A stretch of DNA of 64,000 bases from Quercus robur. Lineage: Eukaryota > Streptophyta > Magnoliopsida > Fagales > Fagaceae. The stretch lies in NCBI RefSeq assembly GCF_932294415.1, contig NC_065538.1:42809843-42873842 (forward strand), read 5' to 3'. Under the pieces are notes generated by a model. It did no database searches and was not told where the DNA came from. It was given only the letters and a program-made list of their open reading frames with translations. Positions 48,592 to 60,818 of the stretch are shown here, in pieces (the first letter of the stretch is position 1; the number at the start of each line of letters is the position of its first letter). Position numbers and translations under genes: made by a program.

Positions 48592-48989
48592 TTTAATGTG
48601 ATATTTTAAAAATTAAATTAAAAAAAAATTATCATCTTATATTCTAATTTACCATATTGCCTTTATCCTCTTTTTTTTTTTTTTTTTTTTAATCATTCTA
48701 GCAAATCTTTTTTTGGCTCGATTGAAATGCATTTCTAAACAAGACCCAATTACAACATCATATTCCTCCTCATGGTCATGGGTCATGGCTAACACTGTTA
48801 GGGAGGTTAGCCAGGCTGCACAAAGCCAAGTACACTATTCTCACCTACCCATTTTGCAAGACAGGGAGCAACATTGTTCTTATTTTTCGAACCCATAAAA
48901 AAATACTTTCCATTTAGTTTATGCTTATCAGAGCTTTGACATTTTCTAAAAGTTGCATAATTTCCCACTTATTGGTCGAGGATTAGGAA

Positions 48990-49294
48990 GAGCCATCGAA
49001 ATGGACTGCAAGGCGTTTAAGTTAGACCAGGCCAGATTCCTTCAGGTCCGCATTTAGGTTCCGTTAAACAAGCCACTAAGGAGGGGCAGTCCAGTAGTGA
49101 GCCCGGAGGGAGATGAAGCCAAGGTGGCCTTTCGCTATGAGCGTTTGGTTGGGTGGTGTTTCGCGTGTGGCAGAATTGGACATGATGTTAAGGAGTGCGG
49201 GACTACGAGTGACGAAGACAAAACAAGCAAACCGTACGGTGAGTGGTTGAAAGCCGGAATGCGAGCATTCCATGACAACCCAAAGAATAAATAG
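48990..49294 (+). pseudogene. LINE N-terminal fragment with zinc knuckle
   Basis: Reads IEMDCKAFKLDQARFLQVRI, a stop, VPLNKPLRRG and then WCFACGRIGHDVKEC, a CX2CX4HX4C knuckle. It is the conserved tail of the DUF4283-type region of a plant L1. Confidence 0.75.
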
Positions 49295-49497
49295 TCGAGC
49301 CCACAATGACATCGGAGTGGACCCCACACTCAAACCGAGCCAACTCAGATGCCAGCAATGACAGCTAGCCCTACACCAACCATCAATATGCGTACAGAAG
49401 GTCCAAAAATCCAGGAAATCGAATCTCCGAAAATCCAGGAAATGGTTTTGACAAGTCCAACATGCACATTAAAAACTTTAATTCCATCTATACCTTC

Positions 49498-51029
49498 CAG
49501 GGGCGTAGCCAGGAATAATTATTTTGGGGGGGGGGTGAGTTGTAATAGAGATATACTACAGCGATCATTTTTCAGTCCTTTGTATGGATACTTGATCTCT
49601 AGGTTGATATGGACCGGCTATGAGATAAGAACATTGAATTTTATCTTATTCGTTGACAGGGAATTCATATATTTGTTTACGTGATCCTAGATCACGATTT
49701 ATCCCTTTAGATTCAATTCTTAAACATTTGGAGGGATGCTCATTAGGCATTGAAGTATCAACTTTTGTTTCTATAGAAGTCCTAAGTTTTGAATGACTAA
49801 TATCTTTTTTCTTAAAGAATGCATCAATTGTTTGTCGTTTGCTCATTATTTGCACCTAATTTCAATCCCAAAAAAAAAAAAAAAAAATCAATTCAACAAA
49901 TGAGAAACTAACCTGGGAGAGAGAAATAATAAATTATTATATAAAATTCATTCTTACATGAATTATAATATAAATACACTTGTAGTTAAGTAATGACCTT
50001 TTATGATAAAAAAACTAAATAAACAGATCAATAAAAAGTATATACAAACAACATATACCAAATAAATTTACAACACCCTACTACCATGTATAATGTAATG
50101 ACTAAAAACCAAATACCTAGACTCTGTGACAGACTCACGGCCCTCACCCCAATTTCCTTCCATAGATTAATTATATATATAATTTACTTACACAATGCAA
50201 ACCCCACCCGACCCCCACTCAAGGGACAAGACAAACAACACAAAAGCCAAAAGGGAAAAGGCTGGTTTGAGTCTCAGAGTCAATGGATCAAATAATAAAG
50301 AATACAATAACAACAAACACAAAAAGACAAAAGACAAAGTAATAAGTATAAATTGCTTTGCTGGCAAAGGGAAATCACATACACATATTTCATATTTGAT
50401 ATTTCTATTCAAGTATTAGTATTTAGTTCAGTACTTCAGTTATAGAGAAAAAGAGAGAGAAGTCAAGTAAAGAATGAATGAGATACCTTGAGGAATTGAG
50501 GTGAGGGCTTGAGTTGAGGTTGAGTCGTTGAGGCAATGAAGGCTAGTTTAGCAGGCTGGTAGAGGCAGCGGCGCCATCATGGTGAGCCGGCGGGGTTTCT
50601 GAGGTAGTCAAGCAAAGGTGTGAGCTAGTGAGCGTGACACTATTGGAGTTGGAAGTGTGAACTAAGAAGGTAAAAAACTAAGGTAGAGGTGTGAGGCGTG
50701 AAGATTGTTCATTTGTTCTCTCTTTTAGATTGTTTAGACGATGAGGATTGAATGCTTTTTGTTTGTGTTTAATTAGGTATTTCAGATTTTGGACTCGGGC
50801 TGGGCTGGAAGTGTTATGGTTTAGAAAAGAATAATTTTGTTTGCTTAGGGAATTGGGGCTGGCTGGTGGGGCTGGATGTGGGCCAAGTTTTTTGCTTAGT
50901 TTGAAGTTGTATTGGACTAAAAGTCTAAAACTCTAGAAAAATGGTTGAGAATAATATGGGGGGGGGGGGGGGGGGGGGGGCGCAGATCTTAACTTTTGGT
51001 GGGGGGCATGCCAAGTGGCTCCGCCCCTG
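49498..51029. mobile_element. 1532-bp hAT element with perfect 8-bp target duplication
   Basis: Flanked by ATACCTTC at 49490-49497 and 51030-51037. Left end CAGGGGCGTAGCCAGG, right end inverted CAGGGGCGGAGCCACTTGG. G-runs lie just inside both ends. A minus-strand frame (49646-49855) keeps the N-terminus of a hAT transposase, so this is a deletion derivative of an autonomous element. Same family as 12812-13963. Confidence 0.92.
49646..49855 (-). pseudogene. hAT transposase N-terminal fragment
   Basis: Reads MSKRQTIDAFFKKKD near the start and LGSRKQIYEFPVNE at the end. The pattern basic-basic-x-[ST]-I-D-x-F-F-K-K-K and the later D/S-x-x-x-R-x-Q-I-x-x-[FY]-P-V-N match the N-terminal part of plant zinc-finger-MYM-type hAT transposases. 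The catalytic and dimerisation regions are absent. Confidence 0.65.
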
Positions 51030-51449
51030 ATACCTTCCACTCATGCTTCGTTACAAGAATCCCCAGACAACACAGTGAAGCCGAATAATGACTCATTCAA
51101 TACCTCTAATATGGTTAAGTGATAACCAAGAAGGCAAGCTTTATTGCATGCCTATTAGTTATGGACCAAATAAAGGAAAAATCATGATTAGTCCTTAAGA
51201 TCAACGGACACAAGGAGCGGACCTACATGCTACACCCAAAACCATGTGGAAAAAAATTGTAAGGCCCACTCTAAACACAAACAGTGACAAAAAAAACAGG
51301 CGGACTAATATCAGTGGGAAAGAAGAGACAACTAGTTCAGACTTAAGATGGCCAAGGGGACAAAACAAGCAAGAAGAGGCTTAAAGGGGTGGCTAAACCA
51401 ACACAACCTATCTCTCAAACGGTGGAGGCTGCGTCACAACCCCGCCGAT

Positions 51450-52356
51450 CACAATGATTATATTAAGTTGAAACTGTCGGGGGCTTAGAAGCCTTCAAAC
51501 AGTTGAATTTCTTGTCAACTTGGTGAGAAGAAAAACTCCCACTATTTTGTTTCTTATGGAGACAAAAATGACAGTTCGTGAGATGGAATCGATCAAGACT
51601 GAGCTGGGTTTTCCCTTTATGTTAGCAGTTTCTAGTGAGGGTAGAAGAGGGGGTTTGGCTTTGCTGTGGAAGAGCGATGTGGTTGTCGACACGCAAACTT
51701 TCTCACCATACCACATTGATGTACAGGTACTCATTCCATCAATGCAACCTTGGAGACTGACGGGTATTTATGGCTATCTAGAGGAACAGTTGAAACCAGA
51801 AACATAGAGGTTGCTTCGCCATCTCCATGGCCTCTCTACACTTCCATGGCTATGTATTGGCAATTATAATGAGATTTTGAGATCCAACGAAAAGAATGGC
51901 GGAATCCCCAAGGCATTACATCCTATGCTAGAATTTCACAGTGCTCTACTCAGTTGTGGCTTGTTGGACCTTGGTTACAGTGGATATCGGTATACATGGC
52001 GGAATGGTCGGAGAGGAGACACTTTCGTGGAGGAAAGGTTGGATAGGGCTTGCGCATCCCTTGAGTGGTCTGAGTTGTACTCGGTAGCTAAGGCAAGCCA
52101 CTTGATAGCCTTATATTCTGGCCATGAACCGATCCTATTAAACACAAACCCATCTGTCTCTCTCACCAATCGACGGTGGCATAAGATACATAGATTTGAA
52201 GAGAAGTGGGTGTCTCATCCGGAGTGCGAAGTTAAAATACGTGAGTCATGGACCCATGCACGCACCTCGGGTAGCCTTATGAAATTGTTTAAGAAGTTTA
52301 AAAAATGCCGAGCTGACCTTGTTGCGTGGAGTAAGTCAGCTTTTGGTAACACTTGA
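51450..52356 (+). pseudogene. LINE endonuclease domain
   Basis: Pieces read NCRGLRSLQTVEFL preceded by a stop where Trp is expected, ILFLMETKM, GGLALLWKSDVVV, LTGIYGYLEE, WLCIGNYNEIL and ERLDRACASLEW. These are in the normal order for an L1 endonuclease. A stop after the KPET block and the missing Trp show decay. Confidence 0.82.
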
Positions 52357-52490
52357 GATCGCCTCAACGCTAAGCAAAACGAACTCGACGTAATGGTGCA
52401 GAATAGGTATGAACAAAACTTGGAGACCATAACCAATTTAAAAAGAGAGATTAATGAATTGATACACCATGAGGAAGTATTCTAGAGGCA

Positions 52491-53955
52491 TTGCTCTCGG
52501 TCAATTTGGCTGTCGGTGGGGATAAAAACACCAAGTTCTTCCATCAAAGGGCAAGTCAGAGAAAGAGGAAGAACAACATAGAAGGGCTGCATGACAGGAA
52601 TGGGACGTGGCAATCAAATATAGATGGGATCAGTGCTATAGTCGAGGAGTATTACACTGAATTATTCACTACTTCAAATCCAAGGAATATGGACAAGTTG
52701 GTCACCGACGAAATGGCCCACATGCTGACTCAGCCATATACAGAGGAAGATGTTAAGGTGGCCCTCTTCAGCATGCACCCATCTAAATCCCCAGGGCCGG
52801 ATGGTATGTCCCCTTTCTTCTTTCAAAATTTTTTGCATATTGTAAGACCAGATGTTACATTAGCAGTGTTATCAGTATTGCACTCTGGTAGATATTTGAA
52901 AAAAATGAATTTTACTCATATTGTACTCATTTCCAAAAAGAATGACCCACAATATATTATGAATTTCCGTCCCATAAGTTTGGGTAATGTTGTATCTCAA
53001 ATTTTATCTAAAGTGCTTGCTAATTGGATAAAATCCATTTTACCCAATGTAATATCTGATGCCTAAAGTGCTTTTATTCCTGATAAACTCATCACAGATA
53101 ACACTACAATTGCCTTTGAAATGCTCCACCGTATGAGAAATAGGAGGAAAGGAAAGACGGGCCACATGACAATAAAGCTGGATATAAGCAAGACATATGA
53201 TAGAGTAGAGTGGGCCTTTCTACGACGAATTATGCTTAAGATTGGTTTACCGGAACAATGGGTGAATCTGGCTATGGAAACAGTGTGTACGACCTCATAC
53301 TTGATGCTATTTAATAGGGAACCTAAGGGTTTCATAACCCCAACTCGAGGCATTAAGCAAGGTGATCCTTTGTCTCCTTACCTATTCCTTTTTTGCGCTG
53401 AAGGGCTGTCTTCTTTGATCAAAAAAGCAGCGGACACTAATAAATTGAAGGGGATATACTCTTGCTGAGGGGGGGGGGGGGGGTGCATATTTCCCATCTC
53501 CTCTTTTGCGGATGACAGCTTGTTGTTTTGTAAAGCCAAAAAGGGAGAATGCCATCGCCTGCTTGACATACTTACACATTATAAGGAGGCTTCAAGTTAG
53601 GCCATCAACAGGCAAAAAACTACACTATTCTTTAGCCCAAACACAGGCCGAAGATTTAAGGAAGATATCCAAACTTTGTTGGGGGCACAGGTCATGAATA
53701 ACTAAGAAAAAATACCTTGGTCTACCCATGGTTAGAGGGAAATCGAAGGTGAGCACATTTAAGGAGCTAGAAGAAAGTATAGCAAAAAGGGTGATAGGGT
53801 GGAAGGAAAAAATCATTTCAAAGGCAGGTAGGGAGGTTTTGATCAAGACGGTAGCCCAAGCAATCCCCACTTACTCTATGAGTATCTTCACATTTCTGAG
53901 GAAGGTGTGTGAAGGCATTAACTCGGCAGTAGCTAAATATTGGTGGGGATAAACC
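52491..53955 (+). pseudogene. LINE reverse transcriptase
   Basis: Blocks GGDKNTKFFHQRASQRK, SPGPDGMSPFFFQNF, NFRPISLGNVVSQILSK, IKLDISKTYDRVEWAFL, GIKQGDPLSPYLF and FADDSLLFCK are present. A 15-G run at 53469-53483 shifts the frame just before the FADD catalytic motif, and there is a stop near 53064. Not functional. Confidence 0.85.
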
Positions 53956-54357
53956 GGGAGTGAGAAAAAAATCCACTGAATAAATTGGAATAGGTTATGC
54001 ACACCAAACAATATAGGAGGAATGGGATTTAGGGACATCCATGCCTCCAACCAAGCCATGTTAGCCAAGCAAGCTTGACGGCTCATCACAGGTACTCACT
54101 CCCTCTTCTACTGAGTATACAAGGTCAGGTACTTCCCAAGGAGTTCATTCATAGAAGCTGAGCTTGGTCACAACCCCTCCTTCGTGTGGTGCAGCTTGCT
54201 GTCGGCAAGAGACCTTATCCTTGAAGGGTTGAAGTGGAAGATTGGAAATGGATAGAGCATTATGGTGAGCTCTAATAGGTGGTTACCCCACCCCCCTCTC
54301 TTCAAACTGGGTGCGGATACCACAATGAAAGTGGGAGACCTATTTGACCAATAAACC

Positions 54358-54747
54358 ATGCAATGGAACAGGCCTTTGATATACGCCACCTTCACGCAGT
54401 CCACTCAAGAGGAAATCCTCCGCATCCAGCTCGACAACACCCAGGCACGAGATCAGTTGTACTGGAAGGAAAATAAAGCACACCAATTCACAGTAAGAAC
54501 AGCGTATCAGGTTGCTAGGAAATTGAACAAGGTTGATGAGGCTGAACACTCATGGGCACAGGTGGATAGGAGGATGTGGAATAAGCTATGGAAGTTGGAT
54601 ATTCCGCCGAAGGTCAGTAACTTTGTATGGAGAGCATGCTTGGATATCCTCCTAAACTGTGCTAACCTTTTCCGCAGGACAATACCCATTGATTCGAAGT
54701 GTGTAATATGTGGCCAGGCAGAGGAGACGATCAGTCACGCACTTTAG
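54358..54747 (+). pseudogene. LINE zf-RVT region
   Basis: MWNKLWKLDIPPKVSNFVWR and CVICGQAEETISHAL are the diagnostic zf-RVT blocks. The following 440 bases to the poly(A) tail hold WAMVTWSIWNARNRVCFES but no RNase H catalytic motifs. Confidence 0.8.
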
Positions 54748-55199
54748 GAATGCCCCATGGCCAGAAATGTATGGGCACTAGTCGAAGGGAAGCTATAGAA
54801 GTGTGGGGCAGAGGTACAGAACTTCCACCTCCTAGCTAGACAGATGGTAGAGAAACTGATGGACAAGGAGCTGGAAACTTGGGCAATGGTGACATGGTCC
54901 ATATGGAACGCCAGGAATCGTGTTTGCTTTGAATCTAAACAAAGCCAGCCAAGTCATATACTCAGGGGGGCCACTAACTTACTATAAGACTACCAGCGTT
55001 TAAATGGGCATATTGCCAAGTCCTCGATAACTAGTGGAGGTCTTATACGTTTTTCTTGTTGTTTTACTCAATTTGATATTTTCTTTTGTACTCACCGGTG
55101 GGCTGGGATGATAGTCATCAAATGCTTGTACTTTGTGGGGCTTACCCAGTTTTTATTCAATATAATTCTATCTTCGAAGTAAAAAAAAAAAAAAAAAAA

Positions 55200-55873
55200 T
55201 TGCCAATTTTCAAGATTAAGGGGCTATTTGGTAAGAGTATTAAATATAGTTTTTTGTTTTGCAATCTATAAAATGGTGGGTCTCACACTTGAATTTATTA
55301 TTTGGCTAATATTTTCTAAATACAGTTTTCAAAAAACTGTATCCTATTTTCCTGATTTAAAACAAGATTTTGAAAACGGCGTAGGAGGTGTTTTTGGATA
55401 CAGAAAATGTTTTTAATGACATAGTTGTAAATAAATTGAAAACAATGGACCCCACATATTTGTCCAAATTCTTTTATCTCTTAAATTTAGGAGTTTATCT
55501 TTATCACAAAAAGAATTCTTATACTTCAAATTTAAAACTTATCATTAAAAAAAAATAAAATGATGAGCTTTATTCCCTTATCATTATCCACAAAAAAGAA
55601 GGTAATCTATAGATTTTATAGATTACTTTTTGTAATTTTTTTTTTAAATCTCAAAAATAAAAATGGTCTCACAAACAATTATTTTTGTTTTTAGTATTTT
55701 GAAAATTGTTTTTAAAAGTGAGAGCCAAACACGTAAAATATAAAAATTATTATTTGAAAACTAGTTTCAAGTTCAATTTTTTGAAAATTATTTTTATATT
55801 GTTTTGAAAACAAAAACAAAAATCCTCCTACCAATGAGACTCTAATATTCTCAAAAATAGATTTTGTATCTAC
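55200..55873. repeat. possible TIR element, AT-rich
   Basis: GGGGCTATTTGGTAAGAGT at the left and CTACCAATGAGACTCTAAT at the right are partly complementary, and TTTTGTTTTT-type blocks recur inverted near both ends. Boundaries are tentative. Confidence 0.35.
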
Positions 55874-56120
55874 CTCAAAAATAGATTTTGTCCATTCCAC
55901 GAGTCTTTTTAAAGACAGTACTTATTTATCCTGATCAATCAATTTCAATGTCAAGTGCACGTTCAAATCCATGTCTTCCCACTTAACTTGCCTATTTTCG
56001 AGATTAATATTCTCAAAAATAGATTTTGCCCATTTCTCTGCTCCTTTTAAAGATAGTACTTATTTATCCCAATCAATCAATCTCAATGTCAAGTGCACAT
56101 TCAAATCCATGTCACTAATT
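55874..56120 (+). repeat. 137-bp tandem duplication
   Basis: CTCAAAAATAGATTTTG, AGTACTTATTTATCC and TCAATGTCAAGTGCAC each occur twice in the same order, about 137 bases apart. Confidence 0.8.
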
Positions 56121-56299
56121 TGGTATTGATCCACATCAAGGATGACGGCAAATAAAAAGTTTCACTTTTTTTTTTTTTTTTTTGATAATTCAAGAGTTAT
56201 AAAGGAAAAGGAGAGGAATTTAAAACCTGGATGTCATGAGAACACCAGAAGGTGTTAATTAGTAGAGCTATAAGACTCTTGGCAGTGAAAAGGCAGTTT

Positions 56300-56865
56300 C
56301 ACATGGCCCAAATCCTAAATGCATTCAAATAGATCTCTCACACAAGTACAAAGCATAGGAACTACACTTAGAACAAAGAGAAATTTTTCCCTTCCTCAAA
56401 TTTCTACACAACAAACTGAAACTTAAACCAACAAACCAAGTCAAATACAAATTGTTATAGAGCACAAACCAATTAGAGAGCTACCAAACAAAATTACGGC
56501 ACACACACTATAGAGCACAAACAAAACCCAAAGTTGCAGCACACAACTTACTCTTCAATTCATCGCACCATATAAGTCTTTCTAAATTCGACACGCACAA
56601 AACAATTATCCAAGCGAAAACATATGTATAAGCGGTCAAGTCGGCTACAAATTACTTTGCCACACAGAAGTCCATATCCCATAATATTAGGAGAGAAGCA
56701 AGTTAGCTAAGGTCAGCTAGAAGACCTTTTTCTTTTTCTTTTTTTAATGTTGAATTCCAATGCCAATTAAATAAGAGAGCAAAAGTCGACTATGTTGAAT
56801 TCCTATTTCAACTCAAACTTTGTCACAGCTAAACAAGATTTAAATTATAGCCACGTCAAATAACA
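56300..56865 (-). repeat. LTR-like repeat, copy 1
   Basis: Direct copy of 57905-58393 plus 60134-60251, sharing AGAGAGCTACCAAACAA, AACAAAACCCAAAGTTGC and GGTCAAGTCGGCTACAAAT. The right edge TAACA followed by GATCTCCACTTGG, inverted, looks like a polypurine tract followed by TGTTA, as in copia 3' LTRs read on the minus strand. The left edge is unclear. Confidence 0.5.
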
Positions 56866-57424
56866 GATCTCCACTTGGTTTGAATTTTTTTTATACAAAA
56901 TAGAATTTCTACTCTAACATAATCTAAGTGTATATGTGTGTAAAACTCCTTCCTGAAAACTTGATCTCCGGCCCTTGTCCCTACACCCCACAAGCATTTA
57001 TACTTGTGGAGTGACCACCGCACCAAGGGTGTATAGTGGTGGTTTGAATTTGATCAAATATCATTAACAAAATTTGTGGACCACCAAATTTAGTCAAATT
57101 CCTCTCCATCTTGGCAAAACTTCTATCAATTCACAAATGCCTTAAGTACCGAAACCAAATTAGAGCTTAACCAAAGAAAAAAGTGCCAATTACCTAAAAC
57201 TACTTCTAAATGCGCCAATAGATACCAAATGCACCAAAAGATTGTGCCAAATCCAAATTAGAGCTCAACGAAAAGAATAGAGTGCATATCATATCAAGCA
57301 ACGTCCAAATCCACTAGAAGATGGTGCCACAAGTCTATATTGATCTTCTCCTAATTTTTCTCTGAATCTTTCTCCCCAATACTAAAATCCAAGAACAAGT
57401 CAACAAAATCTCAAAAGAGAACAA

Positions 57425-57660
57425 ATGCCTATGTAATGAACTCTGGCTCAAAAGAACAAATTCAAATGCCTAGGTAGTGAGTCTTGACTGTGATACCAGA
57501 TCCAAATGCCTAGGTGGTGAATGTTGGCTTTAAAGAATAAATCCAAATGCCTAGTGAAACTTGGATCTTATACTAGATCCAAACATTTAGGGAATGAACT
57601 TGGGCTCTAAAGAACAAATCCAAATATATATCTAGGTGGTGAACATTATCTTTGATTCCT
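57425..57660 (+). repeat. about 40-bp minisatellite, six degenerate units
   Basis: Units start AAATGCCTAGGTRGTGAA and end alternately in GAACAAATCC or ATACCAGATCC. They lie in the short spacer between the two LTR-like copies. Confidence 0.75.
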
Positions 57661-57904
57661 GTTTGTTAAAAAAGTGAAAGCTCAAATATCAAGATTGATT
57701 GTGAAAATTATTTATAAGCTTGAGAAATATGTCCAAAATAATAAATAAAAATGAAACAAAAGAAAAAAAAAAACCATAGACACAAACACACAGAGAGAAC
57801 ACCAGGGATTTATGTGTTATGGCCTTTGGCTTACATCCATGGGTGACAACAAAGAGAAAGTTATGCTAACAAATTTGAAGAATATAAAGATGGTGCAGAG
57901 GCAC

Positions 57905-60251
57905 TCTCAAAAAACCCAATCCTCAAATACATACAAATAACTCTCTCTCAAAAGTACCAAAAAAAAAAAAAAAAGGGATGCAACTAAAACAAAGAGAATT
58001 TTTTTCTACCTCAAAATTTTGCATTGAACCCTCAAAGAGATTCCTCTTTAAATCAAACCAACAAATCAAGCTAATACAAACTGCAGTTGAGTACAACTAA
58101 ATAGAGAGCTACCAAACAACTTTACAGCACACACATGAGAGAGCACAAACAAAACCCAAAGTTGCGGCACACAATTTTCTCTTTAGTTTATTGTAACACA
58201 TAAATCTCTATAGTTTCAGCGTACAAAACAATTAATCAATCCACAACATATATATGAGTGGTCAAGTCGGCTACAAATCCCTTTGCCATATATCCAAATC
58301 CCATAATATTTTGAGAGGAGTAAGTTGCATGGCTAAGGTCAGCTAGAAGTATTTTTTATTTATATTTATTTTTTTAATGTTGAATTACAATACTGTGGTC
58401 GGCCTTTTTTACAATGTTAGGCCTAAGTGTTCTAAGTGTTCTAACTAAATCCATGGGTTGCCTCCTGCGGTACTGGGCCTAAGTGTTCTAAGTAAAGAAG
58501 TTGAGACCGGTCCAACTGCAACTCAATTTGGTCTGGCTTGTGTACAAACTATACCTCGTTTGCCAAGAGCATGCTTACGACAGGTAGAGCTACTTTAGAT
58601 GAATTGTGGCAAGCAGACATATAATAATAATAAAAGAAAGTACTTTGGTTTTTAATCAAAGTGAATAAATAATCCCCAATAAAAATGATAATCACAAGCA
58701 GTTTTGTAAAGAAAACAGTGAAAATAAGTGGGTAAGACACAAGTTAACAAAAGAAAGAAATAGGATCAATCTGATGTACCAAATTGTGCTATAGGACCAA
58801 AACCAAAGAGGGAAGAACGATTTTCCTCAATGCGAATAATCTCGGGGAAATCCTACCGTGAAAATTAATCACTTTGAGGGAACCGGAACTAAATGGTTGG
58901 TGCCTAAGAGAACCCTTTGCTTTTGATAGAGAGCAGGACTTTGAAAGGGAGAGAGGGGATCAACATATTGGTGCATGCCCGCTGTTCTAAGTTCTCTCTT
59001 TTTCCTTTGTTGTTTTCCTTTTTTTCTTAGTACTTACTCCTATTACCGTGATTGTCATGCCCCCTATGCACGGCAAGGGCCCCTTTTTATAGTGTCTATT
59101 GTGACCAGATTTTACTATTTTAGCCTTTAACCACCTTTGTCTGATCTGGGAGTACTTGCCGATTACCACTGGTCCGTCTGTGTTGGCTATGCCACTCCTT
59201 ATTACCAGATAAAGAAGACTATTTTGTTTGTTTGTCTGTTGTGGCACCCTTACCTGCTACGGTGTGGGTGCTCTCTCTCTATCCCTCATGACATGCATTT
59301 AGTGGTTCCAACTCATCCTTATATCTTTTGGGCGGTATGTCATCCCAGCAGGACATTTCCCCCAAAAGAGTCTGAACAGAAACCTCAGAATAGGTTTTCC
59401 CCTCTCCTTATTGCCAGACCATGCCCTTTTACCTCTGACCCATGACCTCACCACCTCTTGTATTGGCTGGGTACAGGCTGGTGATGTTTGGGCCTTACGT
59501 GTGCTTCACTTCTATGTATATCCAAAATCTGCCTGCTGCTCACGCATTCGCCGTGGTCTGGAGACTCATCTGCACATCTTGCTGCCCATCCTCGGCTTCT
59601 TATGGCGTGAACCATTTTCTGGCTTCTCATTCTTTAAAGCCTGCTTCTTTCGGAGCTGGGCTTTTGCATGGCTGTGGGCTTTTCCTCCTTCAGCCCACTC
59701 TCTTGCTCTTTTCTACAGTCTTTGCGTGTCTTGCCGTACTGCTCTGCCATTCCTGCTGTGGCGTTATTTGACCCAAGCCTGCTGAGCCTCTTTAGGCTTG
59801 TTACTTATTCTTCCCTCAATGACTTAATATAGTCATTTGGGCTTTTTTGGTTATGTTGGGCATCCTTGGCCCATTTACTTTCCTTGGGCCCTTTTGGCCC
59901 TTTTCCTAGCTTTGCATTCCCATGGGCTTTTACTAACTCCTTTGGGCTTCCCTAACCCAATTACCTTATAGGCCCGTCTACTTCCTCAAGGCCCATTTGT
60001 TTATTTCATGGGCCTGCAATCCATTATTCTTGCCATTTAGGCTTAATGGTTTTTCTATCCACTTACCAACTCTTTTCTGCCCATGTTGCTGGACTTCTTC
60101 TTTCTATTGGGCTTCTGAAAATAATCATCAACAAATACTAATTTAATAAGAGATCAAAATTTGATTATGTTGAATTTCTATTCCAGCTCAAACCTTGTCT
60201 AGGCTATAACCAACTTAAACAAGATTCAAATTCTTGCCACATCGAATAACA
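57905..60251 (-). repeat. LTR-like repeat, copy 2, split by a solo LTR
   Basis: Matches copy 1 in two parts, 57905-58393 and 60134-60251. Copy 1 shows the unoccupied site (GAATTCCAATGCCAATTAAA). Copy 2 ends with CGAATAACA. The pair with its very short interior may be a TRIM or deleted copia element on the minus strand. Confidence 0.5.
58394..60133. mobile_element. solo LTR, 1740 bp, 5-bp target duplication AATAC
   Basis: Begins TGTGGTCGGCC and ends TCATCAACA, flanked by AATAC at 58389-58393 and 60134-60138. Same family as 18681-20739: shared blocks include CCTACCGTGRAAATTA, GGTATGTCATCC and ATTCTTGCCATTTAGGCTTA-like sequence. Confidence 0.9.
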
Positions 60252-60818
60252 GTTTTATCTTAATACTTTGTGGTACAAAGTGCCTTTACCAAAAATATGT
60301 TTGTTTTATCTAAATAGGCTATATATTATTTTATTATATTGTTGCCTTTGTACATAAAAAAAATTAAATTACATTGAAAATATAATAAGTAATTAATATC
60401 AATACTAGGTAACACATGTAAGCAAAGATGATTGTATTGTGTGTATGTGGACAAATTATTAGGTACTTTGAAGTCTTTACATGGTATTCCTTCTTCTTAC
60501 ATCAATAGTTAATCATACTATGAATTAATTAGTAGAATTAACTATTATGTATAAGTAGGGAGTACCACATCACGATACTTCCAAAGTACTGTGTAATTAT
60601 ATACATTTGTGAATATTTTTAATTCCTACTTCGATGAACATTGCATATCACTACACATTGAAACAATGATCACATTTTTATCCTAAAAACATATTAGATC
60701 TTTCTAGACTATGCATAACAATATTGGCCTTTATTAAAGTTAAAAAAAATCTTATATACATAGGTGGTTAATGCTACTTGTTTTTGAAATTTTATGCACA
60801 TTTTCACTATTGTGAACT
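60252..60818. other. intergenic, AT-rich
   Basis: No gene or bounded repeat recognised. Confidence 0.5.

Larger units (their letters stand above)
48950..55199 (+). mobile_element. LINE (L1-like) split by a hAT element
   Basis: Plus-strand LINE with a poly(A) tail at about 55180-55199. The order is end of DUF4283-like region, zinc knuckle, endonuclease, reverse transcriptase and zf-RVT. A hAT element occupies 49498-51029. Without it the LINE is about 4.7 kb, with the 5' part missing or decayed. No RNase H domain is seen between zf-RVT and the tail, unlike the LINE at 20751-26390. Several stops and frameshifts are present. Confidence 0.85.
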
